From: Ichthyophis bannanicus
Lineage: Eukaryota; Chordata; Amphibia; Gymnophiona; Ichthyophiidae
Direction of reading: 5' to 3'
Assembly (NCBI GenBank): GCA_033557465.1
Contig: CM066040.1
Location: 322,666,297 to 322,730,296, forward strand
DNA length: 64,000 bases
How positions within the stretch are numbered: position 1 is the first letter of the stretch; each line of letters starts with the position of its first letter. Both the position numbers and the translations under genes were made by a program. Positions 19,200 through 30,185 of this stretch are shown here, one piece after another. The notes under the pieces are model-generated. The model saw nothing but the letters and a program-made list of their open reading frames with translations, made no database searches and was not told the DNA's origin.

Positions 19200-22100
19200 A
19201 TATTGCTTATATGGGATTACATATTCAGGTGTTGGTCCAAGGTGACACCTAGATATCTAACCTCATAATTAGTTTTCAGTTCAGCATTCCTAACATGTAG
19301 GGTAGCAGGAGGTATGAATGTTGGAACCTTCGGGATGAACAGAACTTCTGTCTTATTATAGTTCACTTTCAGGTTGTGAGCTTGTAACCAGAGACGGCAT
19401 TAAAGCAGTCTGTGATTCCAGTGAGGTTAGGGTTATCTGTTGAGAAAGGGGAGTAGAGCAGCACATCGTCTGCATAGATTTGGTAATGAATTCCAAAGGA
19501 TTCAATGATCATGCATATTGGCTGAATATATATGTTAAATAGCAGGGCGGATAGGGAAGAGCCCTGCGGAACTCCTTGGGTTTGTTGAAACATAGCTGAT
19601 GTTTGCGTACCTATGCGAACCTGTTGGCGACACCAATCTACTGCTGAGCTCTGAATGCCCTTAAGTTTAAGTTGATTAAGCAAGAGGCTGTGACAGACTG
19701 TATTGAAAGCTGAGGCAATATCCATGACGATCAGGATGAAGCCCTGTTTCGGTTTATTCAAGCTTATAATCAGATTATCAAATAGGGAGGTGAGCAAAGT
19801 CTCAATACCATGATGACGGAAGCCATGCTGCTATGGATCCAAAGAAGCATAAGTATCAATGTGGTCTTGAATTTGCTGTTGTGCTATCTTCTCTATTATC
19901 TTAGCCAGGAAGGGAAGACTAGATATGGGGCGATAGGAGTTTGGTTCCAGAGGATCTAACTTGGGATTTTTTAGAAATGGTTTGATGGTAACAGGAGAAG
20001 GAGAAGTGAACGATTCTGGAGATGTGAGGACTTAATTCAGAGCAAGCAGACTTGATCCAGTGGGACAGGCATGGATCCGCAGGTGAAGTGGTGGAGTTAA
20101 GTCCTTTTATTATGTTTTCAATTTGTTCCGTGAAGTATGGGTAGAAAGATTTCAGAGCAGGGATATTGGTGCTTTCAGTCAAAGGGCTGTCTGTGTAGGG
20201 ATCTCCAGAATGATTGATGATCAGTTTGGTTTTATTATGAAAGTGGATCGCAAGGTTCTGTGGGTGAAGCAAGTTTAAACATCTTTGTCATATCGCCCCT
20301 ATCCCGCCTTTCCTCTAAAGTATACATATTAAGATCTTAAAGTCTGTCCTCATATGCTACATAATGAAGACCACTTATCATTTTAGTAGCCATCCTCTGC
20401 ACCGACTGCAATCTGCTTGTATCTTTTTGAAGGTGTGGTCTCCAGAATTGTACACAATACTCCAAATGAGCAAACGAGGTCGCACCAGAAACTTATACAG
20501 AGACATTATCACCTCCTTTTTTTCTGCTGGACATTCCTCTCCCTATACACCCAAGCATCCTTCTGGCTTTTGCAGACATTTCTACCTGTTTAGCTACTTT
20601 AAAATCATCAGAGACAATTATGCCCAGGTCTCGCTCTTCTTTTGTGGCCAGCAGTACCTCACCCCCCTACACTGTAACGCTCCTTTGGATTTTTGCAACC
20701 CAAATGCTTGACTCTGTATTTTTTAACATTAAATTTCAGGTGACGAATTCTAGACCATTCTTCAAGCTTAGCTAGATCCCTCCTCATCTTATCTATTCCT
20801 TCCTGGGTCTCTACTGTATTGCAGATTTTGGTATCATCTGCAAACAAGCAAACCTTACCCAATAGCCCTTCTGCAATATCACTAACAAAGATATTAAGAA
20901 GAATTGAGCTCCATTTACCTGTACCCTTTGTCGCCTCCCACTCAACCAATTTCTAACCTAATCAGTCACTTTAGGGTCCATCCCTAGGGTGCTCAATTTG
21001 TTTATAAGTTGCCTGTGCAGAACGGTGTCAAAGGCTTTACTGAAATCTAAATACACCACATCTAGTGCTCTCCCTCAGTCCAATTCCCTGGTTACCCAGT
21101 AAAAGAAATCAATCAGATTTTCTGACAAGACCTGCCTCTGGTGAATCCATGCTGCCTCATATCCCGCAATCCATTAGACTCCAGAAACCTCACTATTCTG
21201 TCTTAGTAGCCTTTCCAATAATTTGCTAACCACAGAGGTTAGACTAACCAGCCTGTAGTTCTCAATGTAATCCTTATGTCCGCTTTGGTGTAAAGGGACC
21301 ACATGTGCCTTTCTCCAGTCCTCTGGCACCTCTCCCGACTCTAAAGAGGCATTGAAAAGGTCAGACAGTAGAGCTGCTAGAATGTTCCCAAATTCCCTCG
21401 GTATTCTTGGATATATCCCATCCGGACCCTTGGTTTTGTGTACTTTTAGTTAACTAGTTCCTCACGAACACAGTCTTCTGAAAATCATTCGAGATCCCTG
21501 TCGCTTCTGTTCCTATTTGTGGGTGTTTTCTGAGGTCCTGTTCCTGACCCTTCATCTGTGAACAGAACAGAAATATTTGTTAAGCAATTCTGCTTTATCC
21601 TCATCAATTTCTGCATATTCCTTCCCTGCACCCTTAATACTGACAATACCACTTTTGCCCTTCCTCCTCTCACTAACATCTGAAAAATGTCTTATCCCTG
21701 CATTTTATTGCATTAGCTATGGCTTCTTCTCTTTGTAACTTTGCTTTCTTGGCTGCTTTGCTAGCTTCTCTGAGTTTTTCAGATATAGATGCCCGTCTTC
21801 CTCTCTGTGATCTCTTGTATTTCATGAAGGCCTCCCTCTTTTTCTTCACCTTTTCAGCTACTTCTTTTGAGAACCATAGCGACCTCCATTTCCTTTTACA
21901 TTTATTTACCTTTCTAACAAAAAGGTTTGTTGCCCTTAAAATATCCCCTTTCAGTTTTGCCCACTGTTTTTCTACATCCCCCAGCTGTTCCCATTCCACT
22001 AATGACTCTTTGAGGTATTGGCCCATCTTGGCACAGTTAGTTTTCCTAAAGTCTAAGATCCTCGCTTTTGATGGATTTTATCAGCCCTAGTCCTAATACT

Positions 22101-22587
22101 GAACCACACCATCTGGTGATCACTGGATGCAAAATGATCTCCCACTGTAACATCAGAAACACTTTCCCCATTGATAAGCACTAAGTCCAGTATGGCCCCT
22201 TCACGTGTGGGGTCTGTTACCAGTTGCCTGAATAGTTCTTCCTGTAGAGAATCCAGGATCACCTTACTTCTATATGACACTGCAGCAGGGATGTGCCAAT
22301 CCACATCTAGCATATTGAAATCGCCTATCAGTAGCACTTCTCCTTTAATGGCAATACAGTACATGTCTTCTGTTCGTCCACTTCTACACCCTGTGAGGTG
22401 GTTCTGTATATAACTCCAATGCAAATGGATTTCCCTTTCCCTCTTTCTAGTTTAACCTATAGTATCTCCTCTCTTTCTTTTAAGCCCTGCAGTTCTATAG
22501 CTTTAATATTATTTTTTACATATAGTGCTAATCCAACTCCTCTTCTTCCTCCATGTCCTTCCTGAATAAAGTATAGCCCTGTATAAT

Positions 22588-22902
22588 AGGTATTTACAAA
22601 CCCTTTTCTTTATTGACCCCAATGCGTTTCGGCCATAGGCCTTCTTCAGGGGGATTTGGGAGGCAAACCTTCGAAATCCTGACTTTGTAGAAAGCTAAAT
22701 GCCACACTGCGATTGTCATAGTAAGTTCTATCGTTCAGTGATTAGAGTGCCCAAATCCCCCTGAAGAAGGCCTACGGCCGAAATGCATTGGGGTCAATAA
22801 AGAAAAGGGTTTGTCAATACCTAAAAATCCGCCAGTCTTGGTACCAGCTCTCTTTGTTCTAGTTGCTTGCTGCAGGTACTTTTGTGCTCCTTTTTGTTTG
22901 TG
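22588..22902. mobile_element. Foldback retroposon-like insertion with hammerhead-like arms
   Basis: A 315-bp insertion within CR1-B flanked by a 14-bp duplication: TAGCCCTGTATAAT (22574-22587) and TAGCCTTGTATAAT (22903-22916), one mismatch. Its first 235 bp are an inverted repeat: arms 22588-22659 and 22751-22822, 72 bp each with three mismatches that I can see, around a 91-bp loop. Each arm, read outward-in on the proper strand, contains CCCCCTGAAGAAGGCC, a GGCC partner, GAAA and TTGGGG, followed by AATAAAG. No protein is encoded. The long variable duplication points to target-primed insertion, not a DNA transposase. Confidence 0.8.
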
Positions 22903-23345
22903 TAGCCTTGTATAATTACATCCCATTCATGGTTTTATGTGAACCACATCTCCGTAACGGCCACTAAATCCAAATCGGCCTCTTCCATTAAAATCTCAAT
23001 ATCTGAGATCTTATTTCCCATGCTACAGGCATTTATACACACCGCTTTCCAGATTTTGCTCCTGATACCCATTTCTATAGAGGTATTTAATGTTTCACTT
23101 ACCTGGGGGCTTTCTTCACCCATCTCCAATGAATCTAGTTTAAAGCCCCCTTCAGTAGGTTAGCTAGTCTGCTGCTGAAGACACTTCGACCCTTCTTAGA
23201 CATATGGATATCATCTCTGCTCTGCAGCCCTTGGAACATCATCCCATGGTCCAGAAAACCAAAACGCTCTTCATGACACCATCCATGCAGCCATGCATTC
23301 ATCTCCAGGCTGCGAGCTTCTCTGCATTGGCCTTTACCCTCAACA

Positions 23346-24306
23346 GGGAGGCTTGAACAGCTGCAAAGATTAAAGATTTATATCAAGCATGGGTGTTGTT
23401 TAAAAGTACGATCTTCAAAGCCCAGTACAGATGTATTCCACGCTTTAAGAAAAGTGGAAGGAAGGCCAAAAACCTGCCAGCATGGTTTAAAGGTGAGATC
23501 AGAGAGACTGTTGTAGCCAAAAAAGCATCTTTTCAGGAAATGGAAAAAGGAGCCAAATGGTGAGAATAGGAAACAACATAAGCACTGGCAAGCTAGTTGC
23601 AAGGCATTGATAAGGCGGGCAAAGAGAGAATTTAAAAAGAAGCTTGCTGTGGAAGCAAAAGCACATAATAAAACCTTTTTCAAATACATTCATAGCAAAA
23701 ACCTGTGAGAGAGTCATTTAGACCATTGGATAATAGAGGAGTAAAAGGAGCGTTAAGTGAGAGACTGAATGAATTCTTTGCTTCGGTCTTTACTGAAGAA
23801 AATGTAGGGAAGTTCTCCATACCTAAAATGGTATATAAAGGTGATATATTGGAAGAACTGAAAGAAATATCAATAAGCCAGGAAGATGAATTACAACTAT
23901 TTGAAGAACTGAAGAGTAGCAAATCACCTGGACCGGATAGTATACTTCCGAGGGTGTTCAAAGAACTGAAATATGAGATTGCAGACCTGCTATTAGTAGT
24001 CTGTGAACTAACATTAAAATCATCAGTAGTACTGGAAGATTGGAGAATGACCAATGTGAAGATTGGAGAATGACCAATGTAATGTCAATTTTTAAAAAGA
24101 GTGATCTGGGAAACTACAGACCATTGAGCCTGACCTCAGTACCGGGCAAAATTATAAAGAATAAAATTAATAAACATGTAGATAGTCATGGTTTAATGGG
24201 AGAAAGACAACATGGATTTAGCCAAGGAAAGTCTTGTCTTACTAATCTGTTATATTTTTTTGAAGGTGTGAATAAACAGGTAGATAAAGATGAGCCTGTT
24301 GATGTG
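23346..24306 (+). mobile_element. CR1-A LINE fragment, plus strand
   Basis: It starts in the linker (KIKDLYQAWVLFKST) and ends in the RT at the position of KDEPVD, before the palm motif. Pieces: linker at 23390-23700 with a frameshift near 23540, RT fingers at 23705-24073 (SKSPGPDSILPRVFKELKYE), then QHGFSQGKSCLTNLLYFFEG at 24200-24270. A 19-bp local duplication ('gattggagaatgaccaatg', twice at 24038-24080) is also visible. It is more diverged than the 13-kb and 61-kb copies. The 3' side is cut by a GC-rich segment. Confidence 0.85.
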
Positions 24307-24785
24307 GAGCCTGATTCCGAAAGGAGCACTTCCGGTCCTGTTAGGACCCGATTCTGGACTGCGGGAACAAAACATTCTCGTGGTACACAGAATCAGACCC
24401 GAGGACGGCCCGGCGTGCCCCTGCCTGCCTGCAGTGACATCTTCCCCGCAGGCTCCCTTGGCTGCTGCGGCTCGGCCCCCCCTCTTCCCCATTGCCTGAC
24501 CCATGCCTGGATTGGGCAGCAGGGATCCCCCCATACCTGGGCCTTGGGGGGATCCCCATGCCCGATCGCCGGGTCAGTGCTGCTTATTCCACCTTCGAGG
24601 TGAAACAAGGAGCACGTCCCCTTTGACCCGGCCCTATACATCCTGCCAGGCTGGCCTGCCTGCACTCCGCCCAGATCCCACCCCCCCCCACCAGCTCTCC
24701 CCATCCTGCTGCTCTGGATGTGGAGGGAGAATTGGAGGGGGAATCGGGCCCGGATGGCTTGCGGGTCTGCATATCCCACCAGGTT
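24307..24785. repeat. GC-rich segment of unknown origin
   Basis: A sharp change to GC-rich sequence between a CR1-A fragment and an L1-like RT. It contains a small hairpin (ttccaccttcgaggtgaa, 24588-24605) and C-runs. A related hairpin (ttccacctcagaggtggaa) and a 'ggccctata' box occur at 56.43-56.48 kb. Open frames on both strands here are compositional. I cannot name the element. Confidence 0.4.
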
Positions 24786-24787
24786 TC

Positions 24788-25823
24788 ATGAAGGGTAGAT
24801 ATACTGGTGACAATGCCTGGGTATTTCATGATCTGTTACTGGCACCGCGTGATTCTGGCCCTGTGGTTGAAATGTCCCTCGATGCTAAAAAAGCCTTTGA
24901 TTGTATTGAATGTCCTTATCTGTTTTGTGCCCTAGAGTGGTTTGGCTTTAGACCTGGTTTTATCCAATAGGTCAAAGTGCTGTATGCCTCTCCTCAGCCG
25001 CGAATAATTGTGAATGGTGCCTCTTCAGAGTACATCTCCCTTACTACTAGGCAGGGATGTCCATTATCACCGTTGTTGTTTAATCTGGCCTTGGAACCTT
25101 TACTATTGGCTATTAAGAGGGAACGTGATATTGTGGGAATTGGTGCCATTTCCGGTAATTGGAAGCTTGCTGACTATGCTGATGATGTTCTGTTGTTCCT
25201 CTTTAACCCTGCAGCTTCCATTTCGTGTCCGCTAAATATCATTAAGAATTTTTCATCCGTTTCAGGGTTCAGGGTGAACAGGGAGAAAACGGAGCTATTG
25301 CCTATGAATGATTTCACCACGCAAAGTGACTTAGGGGAGGTAACGTTTAGATGATCTCCGCAAAGGATTAAGTATAGGAATATATTTCTGCATGAATTTG
25401 AAAGATACGATTTCATGCAATTCCCATATTATTGTGTCTGAGTTGATGACTCTTCTGCAGCGTTGGTCACTTGTATGTTTATCGTGGTGGGGTCGATTGG
25501 ACACAATTAAGATGATGATTCTGCCGCAAGTAGTTTATAAATTGGGGTTGCTCCCAGGCTTTTGTAACTCAAGTTTTTATTCGCAATTGGATAGACTATT
25601 GACTACATTTTTATGGAAAAACAAAGTGTTGCAGATTGCTCTGGCTAAGCTTAAGCTGCCCAGGAGGAAAGGAGGTGTTGGGTTCCCTGACTTTCGCGCA
25701 TATCATGTTGCAACATTGCTGCGATATGGAGTCTTGTGGTTGTCAGATGGCCCATCTTCCCCGTGGCTAGATAATGAGAAGGTACTTGCGCATCTATTCC
25801 CTATTATTATTAAAGACTTCTAA
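24788..25823 (+). pseudogene. L1-group reverse transcriptase fragment
   Basis: Order of motifs: GRYTGDNAWVFHDLL, EMSLDAKKAFDCIE (palm), a TAG stop at 24967-24969, TRQGCPLSPLLFNLALEP, YADDVLLFLFNP (catalytic DD), VSGFRVNREKTE, then after a frame change LIKLKLPRRKGGVGFPDFRAYH-like sequence (25640-25720). At least one stop and one frameshift break it. The later part would belong to the RT thumb and C-terminal region. The reading frame leaves L1 and enters an L2-like insertion at about 25806. Confidence 0.82.
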
Positions 25824-26410
25824 AGCGCCGCAACATATGAAGCGCTGTACAAACATAGAAGAGAGACAGTCCCTGCTCATCAGAGCTCACAATCTAATAA
25901 GACAGAAAACAAAATAAGTTACATAATACAAATAACAAAAATTTACAGGACAAAGTAAGCAAATGTTGATAGAGAGATCAAGATAGGGTAAGACAGGAAC
26001 GGAAAGCAATAGTGAAGAGGTGGGATTTTAGTCTGGACTTGAAAATGGCCAGGGAGGACGCCTGGCGCACAGAGATAGGAAGACTATTCCAAGCAAAGGG
26101 TGCTGCCAGTTGGAAGGAGTGGAGTCTGGAATTGGCAGTACGAGTAAAGGGCACAGATAAACGAAGACTGTTAGAAGAGTGAAGCAACCGAGAGGGGGTG
26201 TAAGGAGAGATGAGAGATGAGAGATGAAAGATACTGGGGAGCAGAAGAGTGAATACATTTATAGGTCAAGAGGAGAAGTTTAAATTGGATACGGAGACGG
26301 ATGGGAAGCCAATGAAGCGACATGAGGAGAGGAGTGATATGGGAAAAACGCGACTAGAGGAAAATGAGTTGAGCAGCGGAGTGTTAAATTGACTGAAGAG
26401 GAAAGAGGTG
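25806..26410 (-). mobile_element. L2-like LINE 3' fragment, minus strand
   Basis: The plus strand begins with ATT repeats and the 'agcgctgtacaaacata' box, then 'agacagtccctgctc', as at 38.16 kb. The minus strand at 25978-26187 encodes a C-terminal piece (LAAPFAWNSLPISVRQAS, then FKSRLKSHLF), the normal end of L2-type RT ORFs. It interrupts the L1-like element. Confidence 0.78.
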
Positions 26411-26733
26411 GCTATTAGGTCATTTCCTACTATGAACATTTCAAAATCCAGGCTAGATGCTCCACTGATCTCTAGTACAATTAGAGCGTTGAGGGAATTG
26501 GATGGGAGCTGTTCCATTCCTTATTCCATTTCCTCCGCGGCCTCCATGTGGCATAACTCACAGTAAATAGTCAGATGTTGTCATGGAAGGGGTGGTTGGC
26601 TAAAGGTATGGAATGCTGGTCATCTGTTTGAAAATGGGTGCCTCATTTCTTTGGAGCACTTCATGGAAAAATGTAATTTAATGCAATCCCAGGCCTCTAG
26701 ATTTGATCGCTTGGCCTTGAGCCTGACACAGGA

Positions 26734-27535
26734 CTTACATAAGAACCTAAGAACATAAGATATGCCATACTGGGTCAGACCAAGGTCCATCAAGCCCAGT
26801 ATCCTGTTTTCAACAGTGGCCAATCTAGGTCATACGTACCTAGCAGTTTCCCCAAAAGACACAGGTTCCACAATGCTTGTACTGGGTCAAGCATTGATAT
26901 CCTGGGTCCCTTCTTAATAATGGTTTATGGATCTTTCCTCCAGGAACTGTCCAAACCTTTTTTAAACCCAGCAACACTAACAGCCTTTACCACATCCTCC
27001 GGTAACAAATTCCAGAGTTTGATTACACGTTGAGTGAAAAAATATTTTCTTTTATTAGTCTTAAATAGTTTACCCTGTAGCTTCATTGCATGTCCCCTAG
27101 TCTTTCTATATTCTGATAACGTAAACAATCGATCTACGTTTACCCGTTCCACTCCGTTCATTAATTTATAGACTTCTATCATATCTCCCCTCAGCCGTCT
27201 CTTTTCCAGGTTAAAGACCCCTAACCTTTTTAGCCTTTCTTCATAGGAGTATCCTTCCATCCCCTTTACCATTTTGGTGGCTCTTCTTTGAACCTTTTCT
27301 AATATCCTTTTTAAGATACGGCGACCAGAACTGCACACAATATTCAAGGTGCAGTCTCACCATGGAACGATATAGAGGCATTATAATATCTTTTGTTTTA
27401 TTTTCCATTCCTTTCCTTATGATACCTAGCATTCTATTTGCTCTCTTGGCCACCACTGCAAACTGGGCCAAGGGTTTTAACATGTTATCCACAATGACGC
27501 CTAAATCTTTTTCCTGGGTGGTGGTTCCTAATGCT
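26734..27535 (-). mobile_element. CR1-A LINE 3' fragment, minus strand
   Basis: It starts with the family tail (repeated 'aagaacat', 'gccatactgggtcagacc') and its minus strand encodes the RT C-terminal region in two overlapping frames (27241-27492: [25 protein letters not shown]; 26925-27347: [31 protein letters not shown]). A deletion of about 9 bp near 27300, relative to other copies, removes part of the DI..LEKVQRR region and shifts the frame. 5'-truncated at 27535. Confidence 0.88.
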
Positions 27536-28295
27536 TTTACACACTGTAAATATCAATCTCTTCTTGGATTGCAGCATACATGGGAGTTTGATACCACACT
27601 GCCACAAGACAGCATTAATTGGAATACTTTTTGGAGTTCTACTATATGACCAACTATGTCCAGCAGCCTGACTTTATCTCTCTACTTTGTGGCTCCTCAA
27701 GCTATATGGACGTCCTTACTATTGCAGAAGGTGGATCTGCTCTCATTCAGTCTATGCTGGTTCTCTTCTCTGCTACTGGGACATTAATATTTATGTTGTA
27801 TGAGTATATCCTTGTGCAAAATTTTTGGGATAGCATGTGGTCCTTTGTTTGCAGCATCATTAAGCTAAATGTTAGATTAACTCTACAGGTTGTTCTGTTT
27901 CGTTCTCTCTGCTTAACAGAGGGGCTTTCAAAGTATGAAAAGAAGTTACTTGATATTCTTGTGTCCATTGCTTTGCCACATGTGTTATATAATTGGAAAG
28001 ACACAGCCTTTACGAATATCACTTTCTGGTGGAACTCTGTTTAATTTGAAAGATGGAAGGGGCTGCTTCAATTTCTAATTGTATGGCAAAAATGGAGAAA
28101 ATTTGGAGGCTCCTTGATACTTGTTTGTCCACTATCTGAAGTGCTTGTAGTTTTTAAGTTAGTTTTGCTTTGTTACTCCTTGAAAAGCTTTAAATAAAAT
28201 TTTAAAAAAGGAATATTAATCATAATTGTTCTCACATTTTAATTAAAGGTTTAAAAACCATGTAGCTTTTTATCCTTAGGTACGTATTTTATTTC

Positions 28296-28489
28296 TGGAG
28301 TGGAGGAGTAGCCTAGTGGTAGCCAAAAGACTAGAGTTTGATTCCCACTGATACTCCCTGTGACCTTAGACAAATCACTTAACCCTCCATTGCCTCTGAA
28401 GACAGGCCTGGCAATCTACTTTGAGTCAGGCTGCTAAGAAAACCTAGGAGCTGCTGAGTCACCAGGAGTCAGCATTGACTCAAGGGTAC
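28296..28489 (+). mobile_element. tRNA-derived SINE with an RTE-like 3' tail
   Basis: The head has a box-A-like 'gtagcctagtggt' and a box-B-like 'gtttgattccc', the two internal RNA polymerase III promoter parts of tRNA-derived SINEs. The body has a CORE/MIR-like 'gtgaccttagacaaatcac' followed by 'ttaaccctccattgcctc'. The 3' end, 'gtcaccaggagtcagcattgactcaagggtac', resembles the RTE 3' end in this window (see 17.1 kb, reverse strand). The flanks 'attttatttc' at 28286-28295 and 28490-28499 are a 10-bp target duplication. Box A is eroded. Confidence 0.8.
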
Positions 28490-28499
28490 ATTTTATTTC

Positions 28500-29204
28500 C
28501 AAGACTGAACATCTGGCTAGCATTCTGAGAGAGCCTGTAGACACTGAGATTGTTCTTTCTGGACTCGGAAAATGTAAGCGCCTGATAGCTTGTATTAAAG
28601 GCACCCTTTGGGATAATAAAGAGAATGCTTTTAAACCTCATGAGGCAGCCTGGAAAACCTGCTGGGATACTCCCATTACTATGAAGTAATGTCCTTAATA
28701 TACTGCCTAATTTGTTCTTGCTCCTTTGCAACCAATTTAAATTGGTTAATAGATTTTACAGTATATTGCTCCCTCATAGTTGTATCAAATGGGAGTAAGA
28801 AATATGTCACTTGGCTGGTGGGAGTGTAGGCAGGATGTATCCTTCAGTCAAATCTGATGGGACTGCTCATTAGTTGATAAACTTTGGTCCCAAGTTCAGC
28901 AGGCACAGCAAAGTTCAGTTACCCTTGAACTTAAATTTTTTTATTGTGTCTGGATGTACAATCCTCCCTTAACAAGTCTCAGTTGCATATGCTGTAATTA
29001 GGCACTTACTGTTTGCCGCAAGAATGTGTTTTGCAGACCACTGGAAGGAAGCAGCAAAGTTTTCATGGCAAGAGTGGACTCAGAAATGGAGGGTCATGGT
29101 TCAATATGAAAAACGTACATGGTCCTTGATAGATAGAGTTGAACATTTTGAGGACCTATGGTCTCTTCTCCATGTGCATGTGTCTGATACCTTCAATTCC
29201 TAAT
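28500..29204 (+). mobile_element. L1-like LINE 3' part, left of DIRS-1
   Basis: Weakly recognisable decayed coding sequence, with stops in all frames: for example REPVDTEIVLSGLGKCKRLIACIKGTLWD, later a WSEKW-like box, which looks like the C-terminal end of an L1-group ORF2. The matching 3' end appears to continue at 36102-36431 after DIRS-1. The assignment is weaker than for the 24.8-kb piece. Confidence 0.45.
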
Positions 29205-29344
29205 TCCTTATCATCCCTCCAGTCCAGTCCCGCACTCTTCCAGCAGCTTGGAGGCTGAGCCTGTCATCTTTTTGATGACACTAGTGTACATATGCAGCTG
29301 GCACCACCCACCAGCCCCAGTATGCTCAGCCTCCAAGCAGCTGG
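29205..29344 (+). repeat. Left inverted terminal repeat of DIRS-1, plus a local hairpin
   Basis: 29243-29321 is the inverse of 35936-36020 (for example 'gatgacactagtgtaca' against 'acactagtgtcatc'). In addition 29240-29260 and 29324-29344 are a perfect 21-bp inverted pair, so the left end can fold by itself. The outer ~25 bp match the internal complementary region. Confidence 0.85.
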
Positions 29345-30185
29345 AGGAGGTTGTGAGCCAGGGTGCTGGACTCACAGAAAGGACAACTAAGGAGATAGGT
29401 TTAGTTAGAGTTTGCTTTTATTTTCCCTGTTAAGGTGCAGGTATCTTTGTTTTTAAAGGCAGAAGTAAAAAAAAAAACAGAAGGAACAGAGAGAACCTGG
29501 GGGACAACAAGGCTGAGGGGAGAATATTCCTTCTTCCTCCTCTCCCCCCAGGATTTTGGGGGAGGGTTCTGTGGGGGCCTTCCTCAGTCCGAGACTTCTG
29601 GCTGCTCCCGAACCCGTTATCGGGTGAGGAGCCATTGCAGGGGCTGCAGTTGCTTGACAGGAGTGAAAGCTGGCAGCCCTGAGTCACCCCTCCCCCCCTC
29701 AGCGCTGAAGCCAGGAAGGAAGGCTGAGCGCAAGGGGTAGAAAGGCCATGCGGCAAAGAGGCTCCAAGGTAAGAGTGGCAGGGTGGGGGGGAGGACAGCA
29801 GAAACCTCTAGCAACCGCCAGAACATGAGGAGACAGAGAGCGGCCTGCAGCCGCATATTTGGGAGCCTGCAGCAGTGTGCAAAACTCCCCCTGCTGCATT
29901 TAGGCGCGATTTCTTATTCAGGTCTGCATGTGTTTAACCCCCTGCTGTGTTTTGGGTGCGTGGGAGAGGCAGCCACCGTAGAATAAAGCAGCCTCTTCCT
30001 AGGGGGTCATTTGCAGTTTCTTTTTCATTTCAGTTTCAGTTAATTAGATTTTATTTTATTTTAGTTCAAGTATTCTGGTGCTCTGTGCCTGAACCTGTGG
30101 AGGTGCACTGTGCTGGGGATCCTGTTACACACCTGGGTACAGATTGAGGGAGTTCCTGGGGGGGGTGCCCCCAGCCCTTCCCACC

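Larger units (their letters stand above)
16266..20273 (-). mobile_element. L2 LINE, 5'-truncated, minus strand, split by an RTE
   Basis: The 3' end has the L2 tail hairpin (16287-16294 with 16305-16312) and an AATAAATA run. Minus-strand coding pieces are the C-terminal region (LHWLPINIRLKHKALLM, 16696-16899), RT (MDIASAFNTVCHS, GVPQGSSLSALLFN, YADDVLLYSP at 19369-19797) and RT N-part (19919-20272). The palm motif reads ASAF rather than the usual AAAF of the two longer L2 copies. The element stops where CR1-B resumes. It is broken by stops and by the RTE at 17074-19199. Confidence 0.88.
15968..23345 (-). mobile_element. CR1-B LINE, minus strand, host of nested L2, RTE and foldback
   Basis: The 3' tail is at 15968 ('agaaacatagaaacatgatg'). 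The element is interrupted by L2 (about 16266-20273) and resumes at about 20274. Minus-strand pieces in order are: C-terminal region (16009-16260), RT with FADDTKI (20659-20949), RT fingers and linker (21485-22026), endonuclease C-half with GDFNMLDVDW and DHQMVWF (22053-22424), and endonuclease N-part (KISDIEILMEEADLDLVAVT, 22935-23129). A broken ORF1 esterase-like end lies at 23160-23340. Multiple frameshifts make it a pseudo-copy. Confidence 0.88.
24786..28210 (+). mobile_element. L1/Tx1-like LINE, 5'-truncated and interrupted, plus strand
   Basis: Coding pieces lie at 24786-25805, 26411-26733 and 27536-28060, ending with an 'aataaaattttaaaaaa' tail near 28195-28210. It is interrupted by an L2-like fragment (25806-26410) and a CR1-A fragment (26734-27535). 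The RT type (SLDAKKAFDCIE, RQGCPLSPLLFNLALEPL, YADDVLLFL) is that of the L1 group, not CR1 or L2. The endonuclease and first RT motifs are absent. Confidence 0.78.

Noticed and set aside
24393..24970. Several overlapping open frames in the GC-rich block, including one fused to the L1-like RT
   Set aside because: High GC lowers stop frequency in all frames; no conserved motif is seen, and the 24040-24603 frame simply runs from CR1-A into unrelated sequence.
27619..28044. 141-codon membrane-like protein
   Set aside because: It lies in the decayed 3' part of an L1-like element and has no family match of its own; hydrophobic runs there are compositional.
28300..28350. A tRNA gene
   Set aside because: Only the two promoter boxes are tRNA-like; there is no cloverleaf with a usable anticodon arm, and the unit has a SINE body, tail and target duplication.
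29430..29900. Overlapping proline- and serine-rich open frames on both strands
   Set aside because: They lie in the GC-rich 5' region of DIRS-1 before ORF1; no motif supports coding.
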